Shown: in pieces, positions 1 through 6,639 of the stretch
Position numbering within the stretch: position 1 is the first letter of the stretch
How the letters are laid out: every line of letters starts with the position of its first letter
DNA from: Lachnospiraceae bacterium UBA3401
Lineage (GTDB): Bacteria > Bacillota > Clostridia > Lachnospirales > Lachnospiraceae
NCBI GenBank assembly: GCA_002358575.1
Contig: DEPD01000012.1
Location: 1-8,131 of the forward strand
Length of the DNA: 8,131 nt
Reading direction: 5' to 3'
The notes under the pieces: model-generated
Seen by the model: the letters and a program-made list of their open reading frames with translations, nothing else
What the model was told of the DNA's origin: nothing
Database searches by the model: none
Translations under genes and position numbers: made by a program

Positions 1-44
1 TACCAGTTTTCTAAAGCAATGGGATCAAACATGGTTGGATTCAT
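1..44 (-). CDS. 5' end of an unidentified gene, cut by the left edge
   Basis: Only the first 14 codons are visible: ATG at 44-42 reads MNPTMFDPIALENW and continues off the window with no stop. The start is supported by a Shine-Dalgarno stretch AAGGGGTGG (minus strand, 60-52) 7 bases before the ATG, and by a good promoter just upstream (68-96). A second in-frame ATG at 32 is less likely because it lies too far from that site. Fourteen residues are not enough to name a family, and there is no sign of a signal peptide. The gene is divergent from the YcxB-feoAB operon; the two predicted promoters are about 57 bp apart. Confidence 0.6.
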   Translation of the reverse strand, partial: MNPTMFDPIALENW

Positions 45-67
45 TATAATACCACCCCTTTTCTTTT

Positions 68-96
68 ATTATAACAGAAAAAGAAGGCACTGGCCA
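68..96 (-). promoter_or_regulatory. Promoter of the left-edge minus-strand gene
   Basis: On the minus strand the sequence reads TGGCCA (96-91), a 17-base spacer, then TATAAT (73-68). The bases TGT come directly before the hexamer, which makes an extended -10 element. The -35 matches TTGACA at 4 of 6 positions. Transcription would start near 61, giving a very short leader of about 17 bases that contains little more than the ribosome binding site. Confidence 0.6.
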
Positions 97-152
97 CCAG
101 AAGTTCGCTGTAGTACTAGAAGACTTTGCATTATTTCATAAGGAAACATAAG

Positions 153-181
153 TTGCAAAAGAGGCAGTACTTTGCTATAAT
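153..181 (+). promoter_or_regulatory. Promoter of the YcxB-like / feoAB operon
   Basis: TTGCAA (153-158), a 17-base spacer and a perfect TATAAT (176-181) preceded by TGC form a sigma-A type promoter with extended -10. Transcription would start near 188, so the operon has a leader of about 135 bases. That leader carries the CTAAG dyad at 196-212 and one copy of the repeated element described separately. I see no clear Fur box over this promoter. Confidence 0.7.
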
Positions 182-195
182 GTGGTTGCATAATT

Positions 196-212
196 CTAAG
201 GAATCTTCTTAG
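196..212. promoter_or_regulatory. Dyad CTAAG-N7-CTTAG in the iron operon leader
   Basis: CTAAG (196-200) and CTTAG (208-212) are a perfect 5-bp inverted repeat around GAATCTT. The dyad begins about 8 bases after the predicted transcription start, a position where a bound repressor would block transcription; as RNA it is a small hairpin. A metal-sensing regulator is possible because the operon encodes FeoAB, but the match to DtxR-type or Fur-type sites is poor. It also forms the left part of repeat copy A. Confidence 0.3.
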
Positions 213-250
213 CACGTGAATTTTAATACCAGGTACAAAAAGATTCTAAA
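196..250. repeat. Repeat element copy A (GAATCTT...AAGATTC with conserved loop)
   Basis: GGAATCTTCT (200-209) and CAGGTACAAAAAGATT (230-245) recur in the phosphorylase leader at 6493-6502 and 6511-6526. Counting the preceding AATA, the right-hand block (225-245) matches its partner (6506-6526) at 19 of 21 positions. GAATCTT (201-207) can pair with AAGATTC (240-246), so the element can fold. It lies in the predicted leader of the YcxB-feoAB operon. It does not resemble a transposon end or a known riboswitch to me. Confidence 0.55.
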
Positions 251-322
251 AGATAATTGCCAATAAGACAGAGGTAAGTTGCTAAGGAAATGTAGTTTTC
301 TTGAGAGAGTAGGTCTGTATGA

Positions 323-1333
323 ATGGATAAACATATAATAGCAAGTTCAAAGTACGAGGTGATATTGGATAAATCGGAAGCTTTTGAGTTTTGTCTGTAT
401 GTAGTATGGGACCAAATAAAACGGCGAAAATATATTTGGATTTTTTTGATCTTTATTATTGTGGTGGATTCTTTTATTATTCCAGAGGCAGCTTTAGTGC
501 TTGGAGTGGTGATTCTAATAGCGATAGTATTATCAATCGTTGTCAACTACAAGATGTTTCAAAAAATGCTCTGGAATCAAAAATGGGTTATTTGGGTAGA
601 AAATGGTTTGGTAAGAGATATAAGGGAAAATTACAGTGAGGTGCCATGTGACAGAGTACAATTTTTTTGTAGAACGCGCAGATTGCAGATGTTTGGTTTT
701 ATGCGAAGTGCCCGACAGATAGCATGGTATGTGATTCCATTGCGTATGTTTCACAATGAGCAGGAGCGACAACAATTTATAGACCAACTTCAGCATTCAC
801 AGATGACAGAGCAGGAAACAGAAATTGTACCAGAACAGGAGATTTTCCATTTTTCATACATATTGAATTATCCAACAGAAGTGTTTTCCTTTGATTTTGA
901 AGGATATGATATTAGCACAGATTATATTGAGGTTCTAAATGGAATGCTTGCGCTGGCGAAGGGAAGTTGTCTTGACAGTGTATCAAATATTCGTGAAGAT
1001 ACTACAAAGGTGAACTGGGAACAAGGTGATGGAAAAATTACTCTTTATCTGGAATGGAATGGGCAAGAGTACACATGGGATATGGATGTGTATTATGACT
1101 GGATTGATAGTAAAGTAATAGGTGTGCTGAATGTACTGCTGCTCGAGGAAGGCACACAGAAGCTATTTTATATGACTGGCGATAATGGACAGGGTGCAAT
1201 TATCTTTTTTTGTACGCCAGAGTGGGCGGAAACATTTTCAGAAAAAACGGGTTTAGAGTTATGGCATTACGAAGCCTGGACGGATGCACAAAAAGAGTAT
1301 GTAAAAGATACATTAAGGGAGATGATATCATGA
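323..1333 (+). CDS. YcxB-like membrane protein with an extra C-terminal domain
   Basis: A 336-residue protein. Residues 1-36 are cytosolic and charged; two hydrophobic segments follow at about 37-53 and 56-76, with almost no loop between them. Residues 86-157 look like the YcxB C-terminal domain: a WVIWVENGLVRD start, a stretch that would recognise its own membrane-proximal strand, then VIPLRMF and a short helix ending in QFIDQLQ. Family members are usually about half this length. The remaining part, 170-336, is an acidic domain I do not recognise, rich in aromatic residues (YTWDMDVYYDW, then GAIIFFCTPEWAETF). The function of YcxB-like proteins is unknown. The start is the ATG at 323, preceded by the purine-rich GAGAGAGTAGG; an ATG at 319 stops after three codons. 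The last codons overlap feoB as ATGA, so translation is probably coupled and the protein may act with iron uptake. Family call moderate; role unknown. Confidence 0.75.
   Translation: MDKHIIASSKYEVILDKSEAFEFCLYVVWDQIKRRKYIWIFLIFIIVVDSFIIPEAALVLGVVILIAIVLSIVVNYKMFQKMLWNQKWVIWVENGLVRDIRENYSEVPCDRVQFFCRTRRLQMFGFMRSARQIAWYVIPLRMFHNEQERQQFIDQLQHSQMTEQETEIVPEQEIFHFSYILNYPTEVFSFDFEGYDISTDYIEVLNGMLALAKGSCLDSVSNIREDTTKVNWEQGDGKITLYLEWNGQEYTWDMDVYYDWIDSKVIGVLNVLLLEEGTQKLFYMTGDNGQGAIIFFCTPEWAETFSEKTGLELWHYEAWTDAQKEYVKDTLREMIS
1315..1321 (+). promoter_or_regulatory. Ribosome binding site that fixes the feoAB start
   Basis: AAGGGAG lies 8 bases before the ATG at 1330, inside the last codons of the YcxB-like gene. 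It supports 1330 over the in-frame ATG at 1210, which has no such site and would overlap the upstream gene by over 120 bases. Confidence 0.8.
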
Positions 1334-3687
1334 CATTAAAAGAATTACCGATTGGAAAGACGGCAGTTGTTGTTTCAGTAGGCGGTGAAGGTGCGCTGCG
1401 GCAGCACTTTTTAGATATGGGTGTGATACCAGGTGTGGAAGTAACAATGGTGAAATATGCGCCGATGGGAGATCCGGTGGAACTTCGGGTTCATGGCTAT
1501 GAGTTGACCTTAAGACTGGCGGATGCTGAAAAAATTATGATTGAGGAGGTGCATGAGGCAGGGCAGGAATCGCTAAAGGATATACAGAAGCAGATTAGAC
1601 GCAAAACACATCATCCGGGATTGGGTGAGGGCGGTAAATACCATACAAAAGAAGATGAAAATCCGCTGCCGGAAGGAGAACTACTAACTTTTGCACTTGC
1701 GGGAAATCAAAACTGTGGAAAAACAACACTTTTTAATCAGTTGACTGGCTCGAATCAGCATGTGGGTAATTTTCCAGGTGTGACAGTAGACAGAAAAGAT
1801 GGTAGTATGAAAGGCAGACCCAATACGCTTGTGACAGATTTGCCAGGTATTTATTCACTCTCTCCCTATACAAGTGAAGAGATTGTTACAAGACAGTTTA
1901 TTTTAAATGAAAATCCCAAAGGAATTATCAATATTGTCGATGCGACCAACATTGAAAGAAACTTGTATTTGACAATGCAGCTTTTGGAGCTGGATATTCC
2001 AATGGTGCTCGCACTTAATATGATGGATGAGGTGCGGGAGAACGGCGGTTCTATCAGAGTAAATGAGCTTGAGGAATTGTTGGGAATCCCAGTTATACCA
2101 ATATCCGCGGCAAAAAATGAGGGAATTGATGAGTTGATTGACCATGCAATGCATGTGGCAAAATATCAGGAACGTCCTGGCAGGCAAGATTTTTGTGATG
2201 CAGAAGATCATGGTGGAGCAGTGCATCGGTGTCTTCATGGCATTATGCATTTGATTGATGACCATGCATTGGCAGCAAAGATTCCAGTTCGTTTTGCGGC
2301 TGCTAAGCTTGCAGAGGAAGATATGCGTGTACTTGAGCGGCTCAATCTGGACCTTAATGAGCGGGAGACATTAGAGCATATTATCTGTCAGATGGAAAAG
2401 GAGCGAGGATTAGACCGAGCGGCGGCCATAGCAGATATGCGCTTCTCCTTTATTAGTAAAATCTGTAAAGAGACTGTAATTAAGCCGCACGAGAGCAGAG
2501 AACATGCGCGCAGCACTGCAATAGACCGAATTTTAACAGGAAAATATACGGCACTTCCAACTTTTATTATGATTATGGCAGCAGTTTTTTGGTTGACTTT
2601 TAATATAATTGGCGCATGGCTTTCTGGACTTTTAGAGATGGCAATTGGTTCTTTGACAGATGCAGTTACAATTGCGATGGAGGCAGGGCGGGTAAATCGT
2701 GTGCTTCAATCACTTGTCATTGATGGAATCTTTAACGGTGTGGGAAGTGTACTAAGCTTTCTGCCAACGATTGTGACACTATTCTTTTTTCTGTCTATGC
2801 TTGAGGACAGTGGATATATGGCGCGAGTGGCGTTTGTTATGGATAAGCTTTTGCGCAGGATTGGCTTATCCGGCAGAAGTATTGTGCCAATGCTAATTGG
2901 ATTTGGCTGTACTGTTCCTGGTGTGATGGCAAGTAGGACATTGCCGTCAGAACGCGATAGAAAGTTAACGATTTTGTTGACGCCATTTATGAGCTGCTCA
3001 GCAAAATTGCCAATTTATGCATTTTTTACCGCGGTATTTTTTCCTGGAAAAGGTGCTCTTATCATGGTGGGGCTTTACTTTGTCGGTATTTTTGTCGGAA
3101 TATTAACGGCGCTGATTATGCGTAGGTTTCGATTTAAGGGAGAAGCTGTTCCGTTTGTTATGGAGCTGCCAAATTACCGTATGCCAGGGGCAAGAAATGT
3201 CGCACAACTTTTGTGGGAGAAGGCCAAAGACTTTTTGCAGAGAGCATTTACAGTGATTTTTGCCGCAACGATATTAATCTGGGTTTTGCAGAATTTTGAT
3301 ATGCGGCTGAATGTGGTAAAGGATTCTCAGGATAGTATTTTAGCGATGGCTGCGGGTGTTATTGCGCCGCTGTTTGCACCTTTGGGATTTGGTGATTGGA
3401 GAATTTCCACTGCACTGATAACAGGATTTATGGCAAAAGAGAGTGTGGTGTCAACAGTATCTGTTTTATTTGGGGATACAACAAATCTTCTTGTCGCCAT
3501 CACACCGATTTCCGCAGTCAGTCTCTTAATTTTTTGTTTGCTCTATACACCGTGTGTGGCGGCAATCGCTTCAGTGAAACGGGAGCTAGGTGGAAAGTCC
3601 GCAGTGCTTATGGTGTTTGGTCAGTGTGCAATTGCATGGATGTGTGCATTTGTGGTCAGACTGGTTGGATTGATGTTTGGTTTCTGA
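1330..3687 (+). CDS. feoB: FeoA-FeoB fusion, ferrous iron transporter
   Basis: A 785-residue inner-membrane transporter for Fe(II), with FeoA fused to the N terminus of FeoB. Residues 1-74 form the FeoA SH3-like domain (LPIGKTAVV, then MGVIPGVEV). A charged, histidine-containing linker (75-115) leads to the FeoB GTPase domain: G1 GNQNCGKT (125-132), switch I around NFPGVTV (147-153), G3 DLPG (170-173), G4 NMMD (230-233) and G5 SAAKNEG (259-265). A helical regulatory part follows to about 400, then the membrane core with its two Gate-type halves. Conserved Cys527 in GFGCTVPG and Cys556 in MSCSAKLP are present; residues 689-785 complete the second half (TGFMAKESVVSTV, YTPCVAAIASVKRELG). In most bacteria FeoA and FeoB are separate genes; fusions are known in Firmicutes. 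The start at 1330 is set by the ATGA overlap and the binding site at 1315. All key motifs are intact, so it should be functional. Confidence 0.97.
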   Translation: MTLKELPIGKTAVVVSVGGEGALRQHFLDMGVIPGVEVTMVKYAPMGDPVELRVHGYELTLRLADAEKIMIEEVHEAGQESLKDIQKQIRRKTHHPGLGEGGKYHTKEDENPLPEGELLTFALAGNQNCGKTTLFNQLTGSNQHVGNFPGVTVDRKDGSMKGRPNTLVTDLPGIYSLSPYTSEEIVTRQFILNENPKGIINIVDATNIERNLYLTMQLLELDIPMVLALNMMDEVRENGGSIRVNELEELLGIPVIPISAAKNEGIDELIDHAMHVAKYQERPGRQDFCDAEDHGGAVHRCLHGIMHLIDDHALAAKIPVRFAAAKLAEEDMRVLERLNLDLNERETLEHIICQMEKERGLDRAAAIADMRFSFISKICKETVIKPHESREHARSTAIDRILTGKYTALPTFIMIMAAVFWLTFNIIGAWLSGLLEMAIGSLTDAVTIAMEAGRVNRVLQSLVIDGIFNGVGSVLSFLPTIVTLFFFLSMLEDSGYMARVAFVMDKLLRRIGLSGRSIVPMLIGFGCTVPGVMASRTLPSERDRKLTILLTPFMSCSAKLPIYAFFTAVFFPGKGALIMVGLYFVGIFVGILTALIMRRFRFKGEAVPFVMELPNYRMPGARNVAQLLWEKAKDFLQRAFTVIFAATILIWVLQNFDMRLNVVKDSQDSILAMAAGVIAPLFAPLGFGDWRISTALITGFMAKESVVSTVSVLFGDTTNLLVAITPISAVSLLIFCLLYTPCVAAIASVKRELGGKSAVLMVFGQCAIAWMCAFVVRLVGLMFGF

Positions 3688-3693
3688 AAGGAG
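3687..3693 (+). promoter_or_regulatory. Ribosome binding site of the 74-residue gene
   Basis: AAAGGAG begins at the last base of the feoB stop codon and ends 11 bases before the ATG at 3705. It is the main evidence that the small downstream reading frame is translated and belongs to the feo operon. Confidence 0.75.
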
Positions 3694-3704
3694 AAGATAA
3701 TATT

Positions 3705-3929
3705 ATGGATTATGATAATCGTATGATTGAGGAAGTTTTAAAACATCTAGACAGTGAGTTGGCACATGGAGCGACCCGTATGAGTGTCATTTTCGACGAT
3801 ACGGCAGAGGAAGCAAAAACTGTGTCGCACAAGTGCTGCCATAGTTATGGAAGACCTGCCACAGAGACAGTGGGATTACTTGATATGTATACCGATATCA
3901 GCGCGGGAACTTCAGATAGAGGATTATAG
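3705..3929 (+). CDS. Small His/Cys-containing protein downstream of feoB
   Basis: A 74-residue, mostly hydrophilic protein with no membrane segment or signal peptide. It starts 17 bases after the feoB stop, behind a strong ribosome binding site, so it is the third gene of the operon. The first 20 residues look helical (MIEEVLKHLDSELA), followed by a strand-like TRMSVIF and an acidic turn. At 42-46 the sequence SHKCCHS places His, Cys, Cys and His within five residues, a plausible metal or redox site. I do not recognise the family. It is not the usual Cys-rich FeoB-associated membrane protein, which has a transmembrane helix. FeoC is of similar size, but I cannot see its winged-helix pattern. 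A role as an accessory to FeoB is inferred from position only. The longer in-frame reading from 3396 lies inside feoB and is not real. Confidence 0.75.
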   Translation: MDYDNRMIEEVLKHLDSELAHGATRMSVIFDDTAEEAKTVSHKCCHSYGRPATETVGLLDMYTDISAGTSDRGL

Positions 3930-3970
3930 AAAAGAGAATATGTAGTTGTAATTGTCTGTGCGCAGTGCGC

Positions 3971-3998
3971 GAATAGGGAAGATTTATCTTCCCTATTC
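3971..3998. terminator. Bidirectional terminator-like hairpin between convergent genes
   Basis: GAATAGGGAAGAT (3971-3983) and ATCTTCCCTATTC (3986-3998) form a perfect 13-bp inverted repeat around TT. It lies 41 bases after the small feo-operon gene and 23 bases beyond the phosphorylase stop, so it probably ends both transcripts. Neither side has a clean run of T; the plus strand continues CATTTGCACAATTCTTTC, so release may be imperfect. Confidence 0.7.
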
Positions 3999-4021
3999 CA
4001 TTTGCACAATTCTTTCTGGCA

Positions 4022-6457
4022 CTATCCCATAATAATTTCTACATTCACATCAGATTTTCCAGGCTCAAATGGAATGACACAGCCGTCTATTTTTACACCA
4101 TCTACCGTCATAGAGACAATGCCTTTTTGCACATTGTTTGGATTTTTCACTGTAATATGATACAGAATATCACGGAAGTGTCTTGTCAGTTTAAAATCGC
4201 CAAATTCCGTGGGGACACAGGGGTCTATACGAAGTCCTTTATGTGTTGGATACACGCCAAGAATATATTGTGAAATGTTGGTGAAGGTCCATGCGGCGGT
4301 TCCGGTGAGCCAGCTATTTTTTGCCTCGCCGTGATATTTCGCATCGCGACCTGCGACCATCTGTGAGTATACATAAGGCTCTGTTCTGTGAATTTCACTG
4401 ATTTCCTCGACATAAGCGGGGCATGTTTTCTGATAAATCTCAAATGCCCTGTCACCATGTCCAAGCACAGTTTCCGCAATGGAAACCCAAGGATTGTTGT
4501 GGCAGAAAATACCAGCATTCTCTTTGTATCCAGGCGGATAGGAAGAGATTTCACCCAGTTCGACATGATATTTTGTGTAGGCAGGCTGTAAAATCATAAC
4601 GCCATATTTGGTATCTAATTTTTCTTTTACGGCGTTCAATGCCTTTTCTGCAAGTCCTTCCTTGACACCGATACCTGCAAGCACACAGAAGCCCTGTGGT
4701 TCAATGTAAATTTGTCCTTCCTCACATTCTTTGGAGCCAACTTTATTGCTGTGTGCGTCATATGCCCGTATAAACCAGTCCCCGTCCCAGCCGTCTTTGA
4801 GTACAGCATCATACATAACGGCGACTTCCTTCCTTGCGCGTTTTGCCTCCGCGTCATCGCCAAGCAGTTCCGCAAGTTGTGCGTATTCCTCGCCGTATTT
4901 GACAAACATTCCGGCGATAAATACAGATTCTGCGACAGGTCCTTCGCTTGGACCGAATGTCTGAAAGGATTCTCCAGGGTGCTCAGAAAAACAATTGAGA
5001 TTCAAACAATCGTTCCAGTCTGCACGTCCAATAAGTGGGAGATTGTGTGGTCCTTTGTGCGTTACAATATAGTCAAAGGAGCGTTTTAAATGTTCCATCA
5101 ATGGTGTTGCTACGCACATATCATTGTCGTAAGGTACCATTTCGTTTAAGATGGATAAGTCGCCGGTCTCACGTATATAGGCACTTGTTCCAGCAATCAA
5201 CCAGAGTGGATCATCGTTGAAGCCGCTTCCAATGTCCGAGTTGCCCTTTTTGGTAAGTGGTTGATATTGATGGTATGCACTGCCATCTTGAAACTGTGTG
5301 GAAGCGATATCGATAATGCGTTCTCTTGCGCGGTCTGGAATTAAATGTACGAAGCCCAGCAGATCTTGGCAGGAATCACGAAAGCCCATTCCACGCCCAA
5401 TTCCAGATTCATAGTAGGAGGCGGATCGACTCATATTGAACGTTACCATACATTGGTACTGATTCCAAATATTGACCATTCTGTTTACTTTGTCATTGGA
5501 GGATTCCACAACATAACGGCTAAGTAAATCTCTCCAGTATACGTTTAATTCTGTAAAAGCTTTGTCTACAGCAGCGTCGGAATTGTACTTTGCAATCATT
5601 GTGCTGGCGGGTTTTTTGTTTACAACATTCGGCGCCTCAAATTTATCTTCAACAGGATTTTCCAGATAACCGAGCAGAAATATATAGGATTTTTCTTCGC
5701 CTGGTGTCAGTGTGATGTCAATCTGATGAGCAGCAATTGGAGACCAGCCACTTGCTATAGAGTTTGTACATTTGCCAGCCATAACAGCCTCAGGATTATC
5801 AGCGCCATTGTATGTGCCAATAAAGCTGTCGCGAATGGTATCAAATCCATTGATATTTGTATTGACTGTGTAAATGGCATAGTGGTTGCGGCGCTCACGA
5901 TACTCTGTTTTATGATAGATGGTTGCGCCGTCAACCTCCACTTCGCCAGTGCTTAGATTTCTTTGAAAATTTCTGGAATCATCATCGGCATTCCACAAGC
6001 ACCATTCCACATAGGAGAATAGAGAAATTTTCTTCTCGACAGCAGTATTATTCTTTATCTTTATCTGGGAAATTTCGCAGTTGTCCTCCATTGGAACGAA
6101 AGTGAGAACAGATACATGTACTTCATTTTTGGACGCGGTAAAGCGGCTGTAACCAATTCCGTGACGACATTCATAAGTGTCAAGCGCAGTCTTTGTTGGC
6201 TGCCAGCCAGGATTCCAGATAGTGTCGCCGTCCTTTATATAGAAGTATTTTCCATTAGTGTCATAAGGCACATCATTGTAGCGATAGCGTGTCAGACGCA
6301 AAAGCTTTGCATCCTTGTAAAAAGTATAGCCACCACAGGTATTTGAGATTAGGGAGAAAAAGTCCCTGCACCCTAGATAGTTAATCCAGGGAAGTGGTGT
6401 TTTGGGCGTTGTGATGACATATTCTCGATTTGCGTCATCAAAGTATCCAAATTTCAT
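4022..6457 (-). CDS. cbp: Cellobiose phosphorylase, glycoside hydrolase family 94
   Basis: An 811-residue cytosolic enzyme that splits cellobiose with phosphate into alpha-glucose 1-phosphate and glucose, saving one ATP compared with hydrolysis. There is no signal peptide. The order is an N-terminal beta-sandwich (about 1-270, starting MKFGYFDDANREYVI), a helical linker, an (alpha/alpha)6 barrel (about 320-735) and a C-terminal beta domain. The general acid is Asp483 in IGRADWNDCLNL. Other landmarks are YRERRNHYA (186-194), SGIGRGMGFRDS (351-362), PPGYKENAGIFCHNN (641-655) and NSWLTGTAAW (714-723), the last two consistent with the phosphate site. The length equals that of clostridial cellobiose phosphorylase, and the sequence resembles it throughout as I remember it; cellodextrin phosphorylases are longer and differ. 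The ATG at 6457 has a near-perfect ribosome binding site; an in-frame GTG at 6517 lies in a repeat and is rejected. It is divergent from a LacI-type regulator that probably controls it. Confidence 0.97.
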   Translation of the reverse strand: MKFGYFDDANREYVITTPKTPLPWINYLGCRDFFSLISNTCGGYTFYKDAKLLRLTRYRYNDVPYDTNGKYFYIKDGDTIWNPGWQPTKTALDTYECRHGIGYSRFTASKNEVHVSVLTFVPMEDNCEISQIKIKNNTAVEKKISLFSYVEWCLWNADDDSRNFQRNLSTGEVEVDGATIYHKTEYRERRNHYAIYTVNTNINGFDTIRDSFIGTYNGADNPEAVMAGKCTNSIASGWSPIAAHQIDITLTPGEEKSYIFLLGYLENPVEDKFEAPNVVNKKPASTMIAKYNSDAAVDKAFTELNVYWRDLLSRYVVESSNDKVNRMVNIWNQYQCMVTFNMSRSASYYESGIGRGMGFRDSCQDLLGFVHLIPDRARERIIDIASTQFQDGSAYHQYQPLTKKGNSDIGSGFNDDPLWLIAGTSAYIRETGDLSILNEMVPYDNDMCVATPLMEHLKRSFDYIVTHKGPHNLPLIGRADWNDCLNLNCFSEHPGESFQTFGPSEGPVAESVFIAGMFVKYGEEYAQLAELLGDDAEAKRARKEVAVMYDAVLKDGWDGDWFIRAYDAHSNKVGSKECEEGQIYIEPQGFCVLAGIGVKEGLAEKALNAVKEKLDTKYGVMILQPAYTKYHVELGEISSYPPGYKENAGIFCHNNPWVSIAETVLGHGDRAFEIYQKTCPAYVEEISEIHRTEPYVYSQMVAGRDAKYHGEAKNSWLTGTAAWTFTNISQYILGVYPTHKGLRIDPCVPTEFGDFKLTRHFRDILYHITVKNPNNVQKGIVSMTVDGVKIDGCVIPFEPGKSDVNVEIIMG

Positions 6458-6464
6458 AGTTTGT

Positions 6465-6473
6465 TCCTCCTTT
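6465..6473 (-). promoter_or_regulatory. Ribosome binding site that fixes the cbp start
   Basis: AAAGGAGGA on the minus strand, 7 bases before the ATG at 6457. It is close to the full anti-16S complement and lies downstream of the rejected GTG at 6517, so the reading frame is 811 rather than 831 residues. Confidence 0.85.
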
Positions 6474-6487
6474 TTAATTGAAATAGC

Positions 6488-6533
6488 CTCTCGGAATCTT
6501 CTCTCAATATCAGGCACAAAAAGATTTCGAGAG
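6488..6533. repeat. Repeat element copy B, hairpin in the cbp leader
   Basis: CTCTCGGAATCTT (6488-6500) and AAGATTTCGAGAG (6521-6533) form a 13-bp stem with one imperfect pair: G-U if read as plus-strand RNA, A-C in the cbp transcript. The 20-base loop carries the block AATA(T/C)CAGG(C/T)ACAAA shared with copy A at 225-239. The element ends 15 bases before the cbp ribosome binding site, so folding could affect translation. The minus-strand frame runs open through it, which creates the false upstream start at 6517. Confidence 0.55.
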
Positions 6534-6551
6534 TCTATTTGAATCGTTTCT

Positions 6552-6608
6552 CAGAATCTTCCTTATAACATCAGATGCATTAATTGTAATTAATGCTTGA
6601 AAAGATTT
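6552..6608. repeat. Degenerate third copy of the repeat with an embedded palindrome
   Basis: CAGAATCTTCC (6552-6562), ACATCAG (6568-6574) and GAAAAGATTT (6599-6608) appear in the same order as the parts of copies A and B. GAATCTT (6554-6560 region) can again pair with AAGATT (6602-6607). The middle is longer because the palindrome at 6577-6596 sits where the loop would be. The relation to the other copies is weaker than that of A to B. Confidence 0.3.
6577..6596. promoter_or_regulatory. Perfect 9-bp palindrome in the cbp leader
   Basis: GCATTAATT (6577-6585) and AATTAATGC (6588-6596) are an exact inverted repeat around GT. In the cbp transcript it lies about 40-55 bases after the predicted start. 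It could be the site of a second dimeric regulator or an RNA hairpin; the AT-rich arms make a terminator unlikely. It has no CG centre, so it is not a typical LacI-family site. Confidence 0.4.
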
Positions 6609-6609
6609 A

Positions 6610-6623
6610 CGAAAACGTTTAAG
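6610..6623. promoter_or_regulatory. LacI/CcpA-like operator for cbp
   Basis: The core AAACGTTT (6613-6620) is a perfect palindrome centred on CG, inside CGAAAACGTTTAAG. LacI-family proteins typically bind such CG-centred sites, and the left half also fits a catabolite response element. It lies about 13-20 bases after the predicted cbp start site, a classic road-block position. The divergent LacI-type protein is the likely ligand; CcpA is the alternative. Confidence 0.55.
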
Positions 6624-6639
6624 TTACTCTAATATGCAT

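Noticed and set aside
150..215. Fur box over the iron operon promoter
   Set aside because: I looked for GATAATGATAATCATTATC-like symmetry; only scattered partial matches exist, no better than expected for AT-rich DNA.
188..322. Riboswitch in the iron operon leader
   Set aside because: I see no known aptamer signature, and the only structure is the repeat element also present before an unrelated gene.
223..546. Minus-strand 107-codon reading frame opposite the start of the YcxB-like gene
   Set aside because: It overlaps the YcxB-like gene and its leader, has no ribosome binding site I can see and a composition typical of a shadow frame.
1210..1329. Longer feoB start at the in-frame ATG at 1210
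   Set aside because: It lies deep inside the YcxB-like gene, has no ribosome binding site and adds 40 residues unlike FeoA. The ATG at 1330 has both a good site and the typical ATGA overlap.
3396..3704. Reading frame extending the small downstream gene back to 3396
   Set aside because: This part is a shadow of feoB in another frame; the real start at 3705 has its own ribosome binding site.
3960..3970. GCGCA-G-TGCGC hairpin before the terminator
   Set aside because: The single-base loop cannot form as written and the usable stem is only 4 bp; the adjacent 13-bp stem explains termination.
4712..5089. Plus-strand reading frames opposite cbp
   Set aside because: All lie antisense to the intact, well-recognised phosphorylase gene and show no family features.
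6458..6517. Longer cbp start at GTG 6517
   Set aside because: The extra 20 residues come from repeat copy B, and the ATG at 6457 has a near-perfect ribosome binding site and matches the usual N terminus of the family.
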